Source: Peptococcaceae bacterium (GTDB taxonomy: Bacteria; Bacillota; Peptococcia; Peptococcales; Peptococcaceae). From it: 6,532 nt of DNA. A program made the position numbers and the translations under genes. This document shows, piece by piece, positions 1 through 6,492 of the stretch. The stretch lies in assembly GCA_900756555.1 (NCBI GenBank), contig CAAEKP010000058.1, positions 1 through 6,532 on the forward strand. The letters are read 5' to 3'. The notes below the pieces were generated by a model. The model had not been told where the DNA came from. It saw only the letters and a program-made list of their open reading frames with translations, and ran no database searches. Each line of letters starts with the position of its first letter. The stretch's first letter is position 1.

Positions 1-1634
1 ATCCTCAGAAGCTGACGCTTAATTCAGAGCAGCAGGCGGCGTTGGACACCATTGTACAGCTGGCGGACAGCCCGCAGATGGAGTGCGTGCTGCTGCATGG
101 GGTAACGGGCAGCGGCAAAACAGAGGAGTATCTGCGCACGCTGCGCCATGTGTTGGAGCAGGGGCAGGGCGCTATTGTGCTGGTGCCGGAAATATCGCTG
201 ACACCGCAGCTGATTGGCCGCTTTCGGGCGGTGCTGGGCGAGTATGTGGAGGTGCTGCACAGCAATTTGTCCGACGGCGAGCGGTTTGACGCCTGGCAGC
301 GTCTGCGCAGCGGGCAGACCCGCATTGTGGTGGGCGTGCGCAGTGCGGTGTTTGCGCCGGTGCAGAATCTGCGGCTGATTATTATGGATGAGGAGCACGA
401 AACCACGTTCAAGCAGTCGGAGCCGGACCCGCGGTATCACGCCCAGCGTGCAGCGCGGCACCGTATGGAGCAGAATGGCGGTCTGCTGCTGCTGGGCAGC
501 GCCACGCCGTCGGTGCAGAGCTATTATGAAGTAACCCATGGTCAGGGGCATCTGCTGACGCTGCATCAGCGGGCTAAGCAGCAGCCTTTGCCGGAGGTGG
601 AGATTGTGAATATGGCGCAGGAGTTCCAGAGCGGCAATCGCAGTATGTTCAGTCAGGCATTGCTGCAAACTATGGAGGACAGCCTGAGCCATGGGGAGCA
701 GGTGATTTTGTTTCTGAACCGGCGCGGCTTTTCCAGTGCGATTGTTTGCCGAGAGTGCGGCTACACGCTGACCTGCGAAAAATGCTCCATTGCGCTGACG
801 TACCATAAAGAGCAGCAGCTGGCAAAGTGCCATTATTGTGATTACATGACGCCGGCGCCAACGGCCTGCCCGCATTGCGGCAGCCGGTTTATCCGCTATA
901 TGGGCTCCGGTACCGAGCTGGTGGAAGAAGCGGTAAAGAAGCAGTGGCCGGATGCAGTGACCGACCGCATGGATTTGGATACCACCCAGAACAAAGGCGC
1001 TCACAATCAGATTTTAGAGCGCTTTGCCAAAGGGCAGACGCAAATTCTGATTGGCACGCAGATGGTAGCGAAAGGGCTGGATTTTCCCAATGTGACCACA
1101 GTGGGTGTGCTGGCTGCCGATATGATTCTGAACCTGCCGGATTACACCGCTGCGGAGCGCACCTTTCAGCTGCTGACTCAGGTAGCAGGGCGGGCAGGCC
1201 GCGGCGACAAGCCGGGCAAAGTGGTTATCCAGACGTACAATCCGGAGCATTACAGCATTGTGGCAGCGCAGCACCATGATTACGCTGACTTTTATAAAAA
1301 AGAAATTCAAATGCGGGAGCTGATGAACTACCCGCCATTCTGTGCCATAGTGCGGATACTGGTGTCAGACTTTCAGCCCCATGGTCTGCTGGAAGCCATG
1401 CAGCAGATGGCGCAGGCCATTGCGGAGCAGTATCCCGCCATTGAATTATTGGGGCCGTCAGAAGCGCCGGTGGCAGTGATTCGCCGCCGTCATCGGTTTC
1501 ATCTGCTGCTGAAGGGCGAGTATCTGGATTTGTTGCGGGAAGCGGCGGAATATGGGCAAAAGGTCACGAATTTATCAAGAAAGAGTAAAACTTTGAGAAT
1601 ACTTATTGATGTGGAGCCTTTCAATGTTTTATAG
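1..1634 (+). CDS. priA: Primosomal protein N' (PriA), replication-restart DNA helicase, 5'-truncated by the window edge
   Basis: ATP-dependent 3'-5' superfamily 2 helicase that recognises stalled forks and D-loops and starts reassembly of the replisome. The frame is already open at base 3 and gives 543 residues to the TAG at 1632-1634; the full-length family is about 730-830 residues, so the N-terminal 3'-end-binding and winged-helix regions lie upstream. The TTG at 42 is an internal leucine in the conserved stretch LTLNSEQQAAL, not a start. Numbered from base 3, I see Walker A GVTGSGKT (33-40), the Walker B variant DEEH (129-132), motif III GSATPS (165-170), then eight cysteines as four CxxC pairs (249/252, 258/261, 276/279, 289/292), the two-zinc insertion diagnostic of PriA. 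Motif V GTQMVAKGLDFPNV (351-364) and motif VI QVAGRAGR (393-400) follow, and the C-terminal domain contains YPPF. No damage is visible. It is the first visible gene of the operon, 30 bases ahead of def. Confidence 0.97.
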   Translation, partial: PQKLTLNSEQQAALDTIVQLADSPQMECVLLHGVTGSGKTEEYLRTLRHVLEQGQGAIVLVPEISLTPQLIGRFRAVLGEYVEVLHSNLSDGERFDAWQRLRSGQTRIVVGVRSAVFAPVQNLRLIIMDEEHETTFKQSEPDPRYHAQRAARHRMEQNGGLLLLGSATPSVQSYYEVTHGQGHLLTLHQRAKQQPLPEVEIVNMAQEFQSGNRSMFSQALLQTMEDSLSHGEQVILFLNRRGFSSAIVCRECGYTLTCEKCSIALTYHKEQQLAKCHYCDYMTPAPTACPHCGSRFIRYMGSGTELVEEAVKKQWPDAVTDRMDLDTTQNKGAHNQILERFAKGQTQILIGTQMVAKGLDFPNVTTVGVLAADMILNLPDYTAAERTFQLLTQVAGRAGRGDKPGKVVIQTYNPEHYSIVAAQHHDYADFYKKEIQMRELMNYPPFCAIVRILVSDFQPHGLLEAMQQMAQAIAEQYPAIELLGPSEAPVAVIRRRHRFHLLLKGEYLDLLREAAEYGQKVTNLSRKSKTLRILIDVEPFNVL

Positions 1635-1640
1635 TATAAT
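1606..1640 (+). promoter_or_regulatory. Possible internal promoter for def, at the 3' end of priA
   Basis: A TTGATG (1606-1611, 4/6 match to the sigma-A -35 box) lies 18 bases before TATAGT (1630-1635, 5/6 match to -10). A second, perfect TATAAT overlaps it at 1635-1640 but has no good -35 at 16-18 bases. The boxes straddle the priA stop codon, in an A+T-rich stretch unlike the surrounding coding sequence. Initiation here would give def and the genes after it transcription independent of priA. This is pattern matching only; the A+T richness near a stop codon could produce it by chance. Confidence 0.33.
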
Positions 1641-1664
1641 CATAATCAGGAGGTAGAGAAAGAG

Positions 1665-2129
1665 ATGTCTATTTACAATATTGTAACCAAGGAAGATAAG
1701 CTGTTACGCAAGGAGTGCAAAGCGGTACCGGAAATCACAGCAAACGTAAAAAAAATGCTGGATAATATGCTGGAAACCATGTACGCTACCAATGGTGTTG
1801 GTTTGGCAGCGCCGCAGATTGGCGTTCTGAAACGGATGGTAGTGATTGACGTGGGCGAAGCCGGCCCCGGCCCGCTGAAGCTGATTAACCCGGAAATTCT
1901 GGAACGCTCCGGCGTTCAGGTGGGGCCGGAAGGCTGCCTGAGTTGCCCGGGAATGTGGGGCGATGTGAAACGCAGCAAATATGTAAAAGTGAAAGCGCTG
2001 AATCCAGATGGCGAAGAAATCATCATTGAAGGGTACGACTATCTGGCACGCGCATTGCAGCACGAGATTGATCATTTAGACGGGATTCTGTTTATTGATA
2101 CCGCCACCAATATCGAGTATCAGCAGTAG
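1665..2129 (+). CDS. def: Peptide deformylase
   Basis: Metal-dependent (usually Fe2+) hydrolase that removes the N-formyl group from the initiator methionine of new proteins as they leave the ribosome. The product is 154 residues, compact compared with the 169 of E. coli. All three family motifs are intact: motif 1 GVGLAAPQ (44-51), motif 2 EGCLS (89-93) with metal ligand Cys91, and motif 3 HEIDH (133-137) with ligands His133 and His137 and catalytic Glu134. The ATG at 1665 is chosen because a perfect AGGAGGT at 1648-1654 precedes it by 10 bases. A second cysteine (Cys94) directly follows motif 2, where many relatives have valine. It lies between priA and fmt; def-fmt pairing is widespread because the two enzymes remove and add the same formyl group. 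Confidence 0.98.
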   Translation: MSIYNIVTKEDKLLRKECKAVPEITANVKKMLDNMLETMYATNGVGLAAPQIGVLKRMVVIDVGEAGPGPLKLINPEILERSGVQVGPEGCLSCPGMWGDVKRSKYVKVKALNPDGEEIIIEGYDYLARALQHEIDHLDGILFIDTATNIEYQQ

Positions 2130-2134
2130 GAGGT
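2128..2134 (+). promoter_or_regulatory. fmt ribosome binding site overlapping the def stop codon; fixes a TTG start
   Basis: AGGAGGT at 2128-2134 is a full anti-SD match. Its first two bases are the last two of the def TAG (2127-2129). It stands 7 bases before TTG 2142, which opens the family-typical MKIVFMGTPDFA. The in-frame GTG at 2133 lies inside this site and cannot use it, so a start there is unlikely even though it lengthens the frame by three codons. The arrangement suggests ribosomes finishing def re-initiate on fmt. Confidence 0.85.
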
Positions 2135-2141
2135 GGTTCCT

Positions 2142-3083
2142 TTGAAGATTGTATTTATGGGAACGCCGGATTTTGCCGTGGAATCGCTGAATGCGCTGGT
2201 GCAGGCAGGCCATGAGGTTGCCGCTGTAATTACGCAGCCGGATCGCCCCAAAGGGCGGGGCAATAAGCTGGCTTTTCCGGAAGTGAAAACCAGAGCACTG
2301 GAACTGGGCTTGCCTGTGCATCAGCCGGAGAAGGTGAAGGATGACAGCTTTTTGGAATTGCTGCGGAGTTACGCGCCGGAGGTGCTTGTGGTGGTGGCGT
2401 ATGGGCGTATTTTGCCACAGGCGGTGCTGGATTTGCCACAGTATGGCTGCATTAATGTGCATGGCTCTCTGCTGCCGGCTTATCGCGGTGCGGCGCCAAT
2501 TCAGCGGGCTGTGTTTGACGGCTGCGCGGAAACAGGCGTAACGATTATGCAGATGGACATTGGCATGGATACTGGCGATATCTTAATGCAGGGCAGTCTG
2601 CCAATCACTGCGGAGGACAACAGCGGCACCATGTTTGACAAACTGGCAGCGCTGGGCGGTCAGCTGCTGGTGGAAACACTGGAACAGTTACAGCAGGGCA
2701 AAATTGTGCCGCAGAAACAGGACGAGGCGGCAGCCACTTACGCGGCCAAAATTTTGAAGGAAGATGAACTGATTGACTGGACACTGCCAGCGCAGACGTT
2801 GTTTTATCGGATTCGGGCGTTAGCGCCTGCCCCCGGTGCCTATACCTTCTGGAACGGGCAGCGGCTGAAAATCTGGAAGGTGAATCCGGTAAACAGAGAA
2901 AGCGGCAAAGAGCCGGGCACCATCGTGGAAGTCGGCAAAGAATCTCTGCTGGTGCAGACTGGCGAAGGCTGTCTGGAAGTGCTGGAATTACAACCGGCAG
3001 GCAAGAAAAGTATGCCGGCCAAAGCGTTCTGTAACGGCACTGGTGTAAAACCGGGCCTGCGTTTTGGCGAGATTGATGCCTAA
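2142..3083 (+). CDS. fmt: Methionyl-tRNA formyltransferase
   Basis: Transfers a formyl group from 10-formyltetrahydrofolate to the amino group of Met on initiator tRNA, in the cytoplasm, allowing initiation with fMet. From the TTG start the protein is 313 residues, normal for the family (E. coli 315). The N-terminal Rossmann-like transferase domain (about 1-205) opens with MGTPDFA (6-12), has the tRNA-contacting loop PDRPKGRG (33-40), and carries the formyltransferase catalytic triad: Asn105 and His107 in INVHG, and Asp143 in GMDTGD. The signature SLLPAYRG is at 109-116. The C-terminal tRNA-binding domain (about 206-313) includes RIRALAPAPGAYT. It lies 12 bases after def and is probably translationally coupled to it. 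Nothing is missing or broken. Confidence 0.97.
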   Translation: MKIVFMGTPDFAVESLNALVQAGHEVAAVITQPDRPKGRGNKLAFPEVKTRALELGLPVHQPEKVKDDSFLELLRSYAPEVLVVVAYGRILPQAVLDLPQYGCINVHGSLLPAYRGAAPIQRAVFDGCAETGVTIMQMDIGMDTGDILMQGSLPITAEDNSGTMFDKLAALGGQLLVETLEQLQQGKIVPQKQDEAAATYAAKILKEDELIDWTLPAQTLFYRIRALAPAPGAYTFWNGQRLKIWKVNPVNRESGKEPGTIVEVGKESLLVQTGEGCLEVLELQPAGKKSMPAKAFCNGTGVKPGLRFGEIDA

Positions 3084-3084
3084 G

Positions 3085-3108
3085 GGCAAATAAACAGAGG
3101 CAAATAAA
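3085..3108 (+). repeat. Pair of 10-bp direct repeats just after the fmt stop
   Basis: GGCAAATAAA occurs at 3085-3094 and again at 3099-3108, separated by CAGA, so the period is 14 bases. The first copy begins two bases after the fmt stop codon, and the second runs into the left arm of the hairpin that follows. It could be a small local duplication or a binding site; the sequence gives no protein family to assign. Confidence 0.4.
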
Positions 3109-3147
3109 ATGATGGTTTTGCCGGCTGCAACCGGAAAAGTCATCATT
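3108..3147 (+). other. Long imperfect hairpin in the fmt-yugP gap, without a U-tract
   Basis: The left arm AATGATGGTTTTGCCGG (3108-3124) pairs with the right arm CCGGAAAAGTCATCATT (3131-3147) across the 6-base loop CTGCAA. Of 17 positions, 14 are Watson-Crick, two are G·U wobbles (3115/3140 and 3116/3139), and one is a G·A mismatch (3120/3135). The wobbles pair only in plus-strand RNA, so the structure probably acts in the operon transcript. No T-run follows on the plus strand, so it is not a standard intrinsic terminator for fmt. In the minus direction the arm is followed by TTATTTG, loosely terminator-like. It may be a processing or mRNA-stabilising stem between the two halves of the operon. 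Confidence 0.55.
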
Positions 3148-3215
3148 GCCGTACATAACTGCTCCGATGAAAAGACGTGCAGTATATTTTGAAGAAAAAC
3201 TAGGAGGTTCTTTTT

Positions 3216-3908
3216 ATGTTTTTTTGGGATCCAACCATGATTATTTTAATACCGGCTGTGCTGATCAGTGCCTATGCGCAGATGAAGGTGAGCAGCACCT
3301 TTAACCACTATTCGCAGGTGCCTTCCCATCGTGGGATGACCGGCGCAGATGTGGCTCGTTATATTTTAAACCAGAATGGCCTGCACGATGTTCCTATTGA
3401 ACGGATTGGCGGGCATCTGAGCGACCATTATGACCCAAGAAGCAGAGTGGTGCGTTTATCCGCTGAGGTGTACGGCAGCACTTCTCTGGCTGCACTGGGT
3501 GTGGCTGCCCATGAAGTGGGGCACGCTGTTCAGCACGCTACCGGCTATCTGCCGCTGTATGTGCGCAACACCGTAATTCCTGTTACTCAGATTGGTTCTT
3601 ATCTGGCAATGCCGCTGTTTTTTATCGGTCTGTTCATGAGCAGCCCAATGCTGGTGGAATGGGGCGTGCTGTTGTTTGGCGGTATCGTGTTCTTTCAGCT
3701 GGTAACCCTGCCGGTGGAATTCAATGCCAGTTCCCGCGCTGTGGCTACCTTAGGCAGTGAAGGATTTCTGGATGATACCGAGTTAAAAGGTACCGGCAAA
3801 GTGCTGCGTGCCGCAGCGCTGACCTATGTGGCAGCAGCGTTGATGGCTGTTCTGCAGCTGGTGCGTCTGGTGTTGATTTCTGGAATGATGGGTGGCAATG
3901 ATGACTAA
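3216..3908 (+). CDS. yugP: YugP-family integral-membrane zinc metallopeptidase
   Basis: A 230-residue predicted membrane-bound neutral zinc peptidase of the YugP type (Zn_peptidase_2 family); its substrate is not established. The gluzincin-like motif HEVGH is at 99-103 (ligands His99 and His103, catalytic Glu100), and Glu168 in LPVEFNAS is the likely third ligand. Hydrophobic segments lie at about 7-21, 119-141, 146-166 and 199-223, so the catalytic helix lies between the first and second membrane segments. The MFFWDPT opening is typical of the family. The ATG at 3216 is supported by AGGAGGT at 3202-3208, 7 bases upstream. It is separated from fmt by 132 bases and overlaps the start of rsmB, so it probably shares a message with rsmB and rlmN. 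Bacillus lacks a gene at this position in the block. Family assignment is firm; the physiological role is unknown from sequence. Confidence 0.93.
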   Translation: MFFWDPTMIILIPAVLISAYAQMKVSSTFNHYSQVPSHRGMTGADVARYILNQNGLHDVPIERIGGHLSDHYDPRSRVVRLSAEVYGSTSLAALGVAAHEVGHAVQHATGYLPLYVRNTVIPVTQIGSYLAMPLFFIGLFMSSPMLVEWGVLLFGGIVFFQLVTLPVEFNASSRAVATLGSEGFLDDTELKGTGKVLRAAALTYVAAALMAVLQLVRLVLISGMMGGNDD

Positions 3909-5250
3909 AACAAACGGCAGAGCACTTGCCTTAAAAATTCTATATCAAATCAACGAAGAAGGGGCTTACGCTAATCTGGCTTTAGATAAAGCCCTTTTTT
4001 CGTGTCAGGACTTAGACCCACGGGATCGCGGCTTAATCACTGAAATTGTGTATGGCTCAGTGAAAAACAGAGGGCGGCTGGATTATATTCTGAATCAGTT
4101 CGCCAGCGTGAAAGTAAAAAAAATGGACCACTGGACCCGCAACATTCTGCGAATGGCGCTGTATCAGATTTTATTTTTAGATAAGGTGCCCAACTCCGCG
4201 GCGGTGGATGAAGCAGTAAAACTGGCAAAAAAATATGGGCATGGCGATAAATTTGTCAATGCGGTGCTGCGCAATTATCTGCGCGGTCAGGATAAAATTG
4301 TGTGGCCGGACAAAGCAAAAGAGCCAGTGCAGTATCTGGCTGTGACTTATTCGTTCCCGCTGTGGATGGCGGAACGGTTTATCCAGCAGTATGGTCTGGA
4401 AAAAGCGGAGCAGCTGTGCGAGTGGTTTAATCGGCCTGCGCCGCTGTGGATTCGCACCAATACGCTGAAAATCTCCCGCAAAGAGTTGAAAGCTAAATTG
4501 GAACAGAGCGGCTTAACGGTGCTGGAAAGCATCTATACCCAAGAGGGATTGGAAATTTTATCCCCGGTTAATCTGCATCAGCTGGAAGCCTTTCAGCAGG
4601 GGCTGTTTACCGTGCAGGATGAAAGCTCCATGCTGGTGGCGCTGGCTGCCGAGCCAATGGCCGGGCAGAACGTGCTGGATGTGTGCAGCGCGCCGGGTGG
4701 CAAGACCACCCACATGGCTCAGCTGATGAAAAACAGCGGGCTGATTTGTGCCTGCGATATTCACAAGCATCGACTGGACTTAATTAAAGAAAACTGCAAA
4801 CGGCTGGGCATCACTAATGTAAAATTGTTCAAACAGGACGGTACCCAACTAACAGAACGGTGGCAGGAGCCCTTTGACGTGGTCTTGTGTGATGTGCCCT
4901 GTTCAGGTTTGGGCGTATTGGGCCGCCGGCCGGACGCGCGCTGGGCAAAGGAAAGTGAAGATATTGAGGGGCTGTGCGCTATTCAGCGACAGATTCTGCA
5001 AGAAGCAGCAAAGCTGGTGGCGCCGGGCGGCACCCTGATTTACAGTACCTGTACCATCACGCCGGAGGAAAATCAGCAGATGGTGCAGCAGTTTATGGCG
5101 CAGCATCCAGAGTTTTATCTGGACGAAACCCTGCCGGACTGCTGGCTTAACGTGGAAAAAGGCGGGGAAGGCTATGTGCAGTTTCTGCCCTTTGAGGATG
5201 AAACCGACGGCTTCTTTATCGCCCGTATGATGCGCAGGGAGGAAGCATAG
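3901..5250 (+). CDS. rsmB: 16S rRNA (cytosine-5) methyltransferase RsmB
   Basis: SAM-dependent enzyme that makes m5C at the position equivalent to C967 of E. coli 16S rRNA. From ATG 3901 it has 449 residues, close to the Bacillus protein. An N-terminal NusB-like RNA-binding domain (about 1-130, with AYANLALDKAL and FVNAVLRN) is followed by a linker and RNA-binding region, then a Nol1/Nop2/Sun methyltransferase domain. SAM motif I is VLDVCSAPGGK (258-268). Motif IV DVPCSG (331-336) holds Cys334, and motif VI STCT holds Cys384; by homology Cys384 is the nucleophile and Cys334 helps release the product. The start is uncertain: ATG 3898 and GTG 3892 are in frame. I prefer 3901 because the only SD-like bases, GGTGG at 3891-3895, are 5 bases from it but only 2 from 3898. 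Any of these starts overlaps the yugP stop, implying coupling. A terminator-like stem lies early in the gene (3961-4000). Confidence 0.97.
   Translation: MTKTNGRALALKILYQINEEGAYANLALDKALFSCQDLDPRDRGLITEIVYGSVKNRGRLDYILNQFASVKVKKMDHWTRNILRMALYQILFLDKVPNSAAVDEAVKLAKKYGHGDKFVNAVLRNYLRGQDKIVWPDKAKEPVQYLAVTYSFPLWMAERFIQQYGLEKAEQLCEWFNRPAPLWIRTNTLKISRKELKAKLEQSGLTVLESIYTQEGLEILSPVNLHQLEAFQQGLFTVQDESSMLVALAAEPMAGQNVLDVCSAPGGKTTHMAQLMKNSGLICACDIHKHRLDLIKENCKRLGITNVKLFKQDGTQLTERWQEPFDVVLCDVPCSGLGVLGRRPDARWAKESEDIEGLCAIQRQILQEAAKLVAPGGTLIYSTCTITPEENQQMVQQFMAQHPEFYLDETLPDCWLNVEKGGEGYVQFLPFEDETDGFFIARMMRREEA
3961..4000 (+). other. Terminator-like stem with T6 inside rsmB, with two competing left arms
   Basis: GGCTTT (3978-3983), loop AGAT, AAAGCC (3988-3993), then C and six Ts (3995-4000) form a short intrinsic-terminator shape at about codons 26-34 of rsmB. 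Upstream, GGGCTT (3962-3967) is complementary to AAGCCC (3989-3994), so the same right arm has two possible partners. The stem is only 6 bp and the encoded residues (AYANLALDKAL) are typical of the RsmB NusB-like domain, so coding constraint may fully explain it. Listed as a structure seen, not as a proven terminator. Confidence 0.3.
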
Positions 5251-5252
5251 TG
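5237..5252 (+). promoter_or_regulatory. rlmN ribosome binding site inside rsmB, with a TAGTG stop/start overlap
   Basis: GGGAGG at 5237-5242 lies within the last codons of rsmB, 7 bases before the GTG at 5250. That GTG shares its G with the rsmB TAG (5248-5250), making a one-base TAGTG overlap. The good spacing supports GTG as the start and indicates translational coupling of rlmN to rsmB. Confidence 0.82.
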
Positions 5253-6317
5253 AATAAACAGGATTTACGTGGTCTGAATCTGGATGAAATGAAAGCGCTG
5301 CTGGCAGAAGCCGGGCAGCCGGCTTTCCGCGCTAAGCAGCTGTTTGGCTGGATTCATGAAAAGCAGATAGCGCAGATGGCGGATATGCACAATCTGGGCA
5401 AGCAGCTGGTGGGCTATCTGGAAGAACATTGTGAAATTACGCCATTGCAGCTGGAGCGCAAACAGGTTTCGCAGGATGGAACAGAAAAATTTTTGTTTCA
5501 GCTGGCCGATGGCAACTATATTGAGTGCGTGCTGATGCGCTATCGGGGCGATTTGAGCAAACAGCGCAATACGCTGTGTATTTCCAGTCAGGTGGGCTGT
5601 GCCATGGGCTGCACCTTCTGTGCCACCGGGCAGGGCGGCTTTGTGCGTAATCTGACTGTGGGCGAGATTCTCAGTCAGGTGTATGAGGTGAACCGGCAGC
5701 TGAAACAAGAAGGCGACGCACTGTCGGTGGGGAATGTGGTGTTTATGGGCATGGGCGAACCATTGCTGAATTTGAACAATGTGCTGAAGGCCATCTCTCT
5801 GCTGAATGACCCGCAGGGGCAGCAGATTGGCATTCGCCGTATCACGGTGTCCACCTGTGGCGTAGTGCCCAAGCTGCGGGAACTGGCGGACAAAAAGCTG
5901 GATATTGTGCTGGCGGTATCGCTGCACGCGCCCAACGATGCGCAGCGCTCCAATGTGATGCCGGTTAATCGGCAGTATCCGCTGGCAGAGCTGATAGAAG
6001 GCTGCCGCTATTATCAGCAGCAGACACACAATCGCATCACCTTTGAGTATGCGCTGATTGCCGGACTGAACGATCAGCCGGAGCATGTGCAGCAGCTGCG
6101 GCAGTTATTGAGAGGGCTGGATTGCCATTTGAATATTATTCCGGTGAACCCGGTAGCCAACACCGCCCAATTCAGCCGACCGGGCAAAAAACAGGTAGCT
6201 GCCTTTGTGAAAGCCTTGCAGCAGGCCGGGCTGAACGCCAGCGTGCGTGAGGAAAAAGGCACCGACATCGACGGCGCCTGCGGGCAGCTGCGCGGCAAAG
6301 TGCTGAACGAAAAATAA
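5250..6317 (+). CDS. rlmN: Dual-specificity 23S rRNA/tRNA adenine-C2 methyltransferase RlmN (radical SAM)
   Basis: Radical-SAM enzyme that makes 2-methyladenosine at 23S rRNA A2503 (E. coli numbering) in the peptidyl-transferase centre and at A37 of some tRNAs. The 355-residue product matches the family (E. coli 384, Bacillus 363). An N-terminal helical accessory domain (about 1-95) precedes the radical-SAM barrel. The cluster motif CAMGCTFC gives [4Fe-4S] ligands Cys117, Cys121 and Cys124. Cys110 in TLCISSQVGC corresponds to E. coli Cys118, and Cys344 in GACGQLRG corresponds to the methyl-carrying Cys355, so both mechanistic cysteines are present. MGMGEP (166-171) is the SAM-binding motif, and SLHAP (224-228) is conserved. 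The paralogue Cfr, which methylates C8, is an alternative on motifs alone, but the housekeeping operon context and the NKQDLRGLNLDEM opening favour RlmN. It is the last gene before the terminator. Confidence 0.97.
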   Translation: MNKQDLRGLNLDEMKALLAEAGQPAFRAKQLFGWIHEKQIAQMADMHNLGKQLVGYLEEHCEITPLQLERKQVSQDGTEKFLFQLADGNYIECVLMRYRGDLSKQRNTLCISSQVGCAMGCTFCATGQGGFVRNLTVGEILSQVYEVNRQLKQEGDALSVGNVVFMGMGEPLLNLNNVLKAISLLNDPQGQQIGIRRITVSTCGVVPKLRELADKKLDIVLAVSLHAPNDAQRSNVMPVNRQYPLAELIEGCRYYQQQTHNRITFEYALIAGLNDQPEHVQQLRQLLRGLDCHLNIIPVNPVANTAQFSRPGKKQVAAFVKALQQAGLNASVREEKGTDIDGACGQLRGKVLNEK

Positions 6318-6332
6318 AATAGTAAGATAGCA

Positions 6333-6375
6333 GAGGCTGGAATGAAACGATACCGTTTTGTTCCGGTCTTTTTTT
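6333..6375 (+). terminator. Intrinsic terminator closing the priA-rlmN operon
   Basis: The core stem GGAATGAAACG (6339-6349) pairs with CGTTTTGTTCC (6354-6364) over the 4-base loop ATAC: 11 contiguous pairs, two of them G·U. The stem can extend outward to about 6333/6370, with further wobbles. The T7 tract (6369-6375) sits at its 3' base. It begins 15 bases after the rlmN stop. The wobble pairs hold only on the plus-strand RNA, matching the direction of the operon. Between the T-tract and 6490 I see no supported gene and no convincing promoter. Confidence 0.88.
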
Positions 6376-6492
6376 GGAAAAAACGAACTGGTGTATAGAA
6401 GTCAATGATGTGAGACAAAAAATATTGAAAAACCAGGAAGAAAAAATCCACTAGAATGAATTCCGCAAAGAGAACATTTCAGTATGGAGTAT

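Noticed and set aside
42..44. TTG at 42 as the start of priA
   Set aside because: The frame is open upstream to the window edge and encodes the conserved LTLNSEQQAAL lead-in to Walker A. No ribosome binding site precedes it, so the gene is simply cut by the window.
24..1004. Long open frame on the minus strand opposite priA (326 codons)
   Set aside because: It lies wholly antisense to intact PriA helicase motifs. Its translation is rich in Gln, His, Leu and Arg, as expected when the sense strand avoids TTA, CTA and TCA codons. It shows no family motif.
3183..3188. TATATT as the -10 box of a promoter for yugP-rsmB-rlmN
   Set aside because: A 5/6 -10 match at a sensible distance from the yugP start, but no acceptable -35 lies 16-18 bases upstream and no TGn extension precedes it.
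3961..4000. Calling the rsmB-internal stem a true terminator feature
   Set aside because: The stem is only 6 bp and lies in translated, conserved coding sequence. It is kept as an observation, not annotated as a terminator.
5265..6086. Long open frame on the minus strand opposite rlmN (273 codons)
   Set aside because: Antisense to conserved RlmN cysteine and SAM motifs, with the same His/Gln/Leu-rich shadow composition and no supported start or neighbour.
5250..6317. rlmN as a cfr-type antibiotic-resistance methyltransferase
   Set aside because: Cfr shares the radical-SAM and two-cysteine motifs, but this gene sits in the conserved def-fmt-rsmB block with no mobile-element context and has the RlmN-like N-terminus.
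6425..6457. TTGAAA (6425-6430) and TAGAAT (6452-6457) as a promoter leaving the right edge
   Set aside because: Both boxes are fair matches, but the spacer is 21 bases, outside the normal range, in a stretch rich enough in A+T to produce them by chance.
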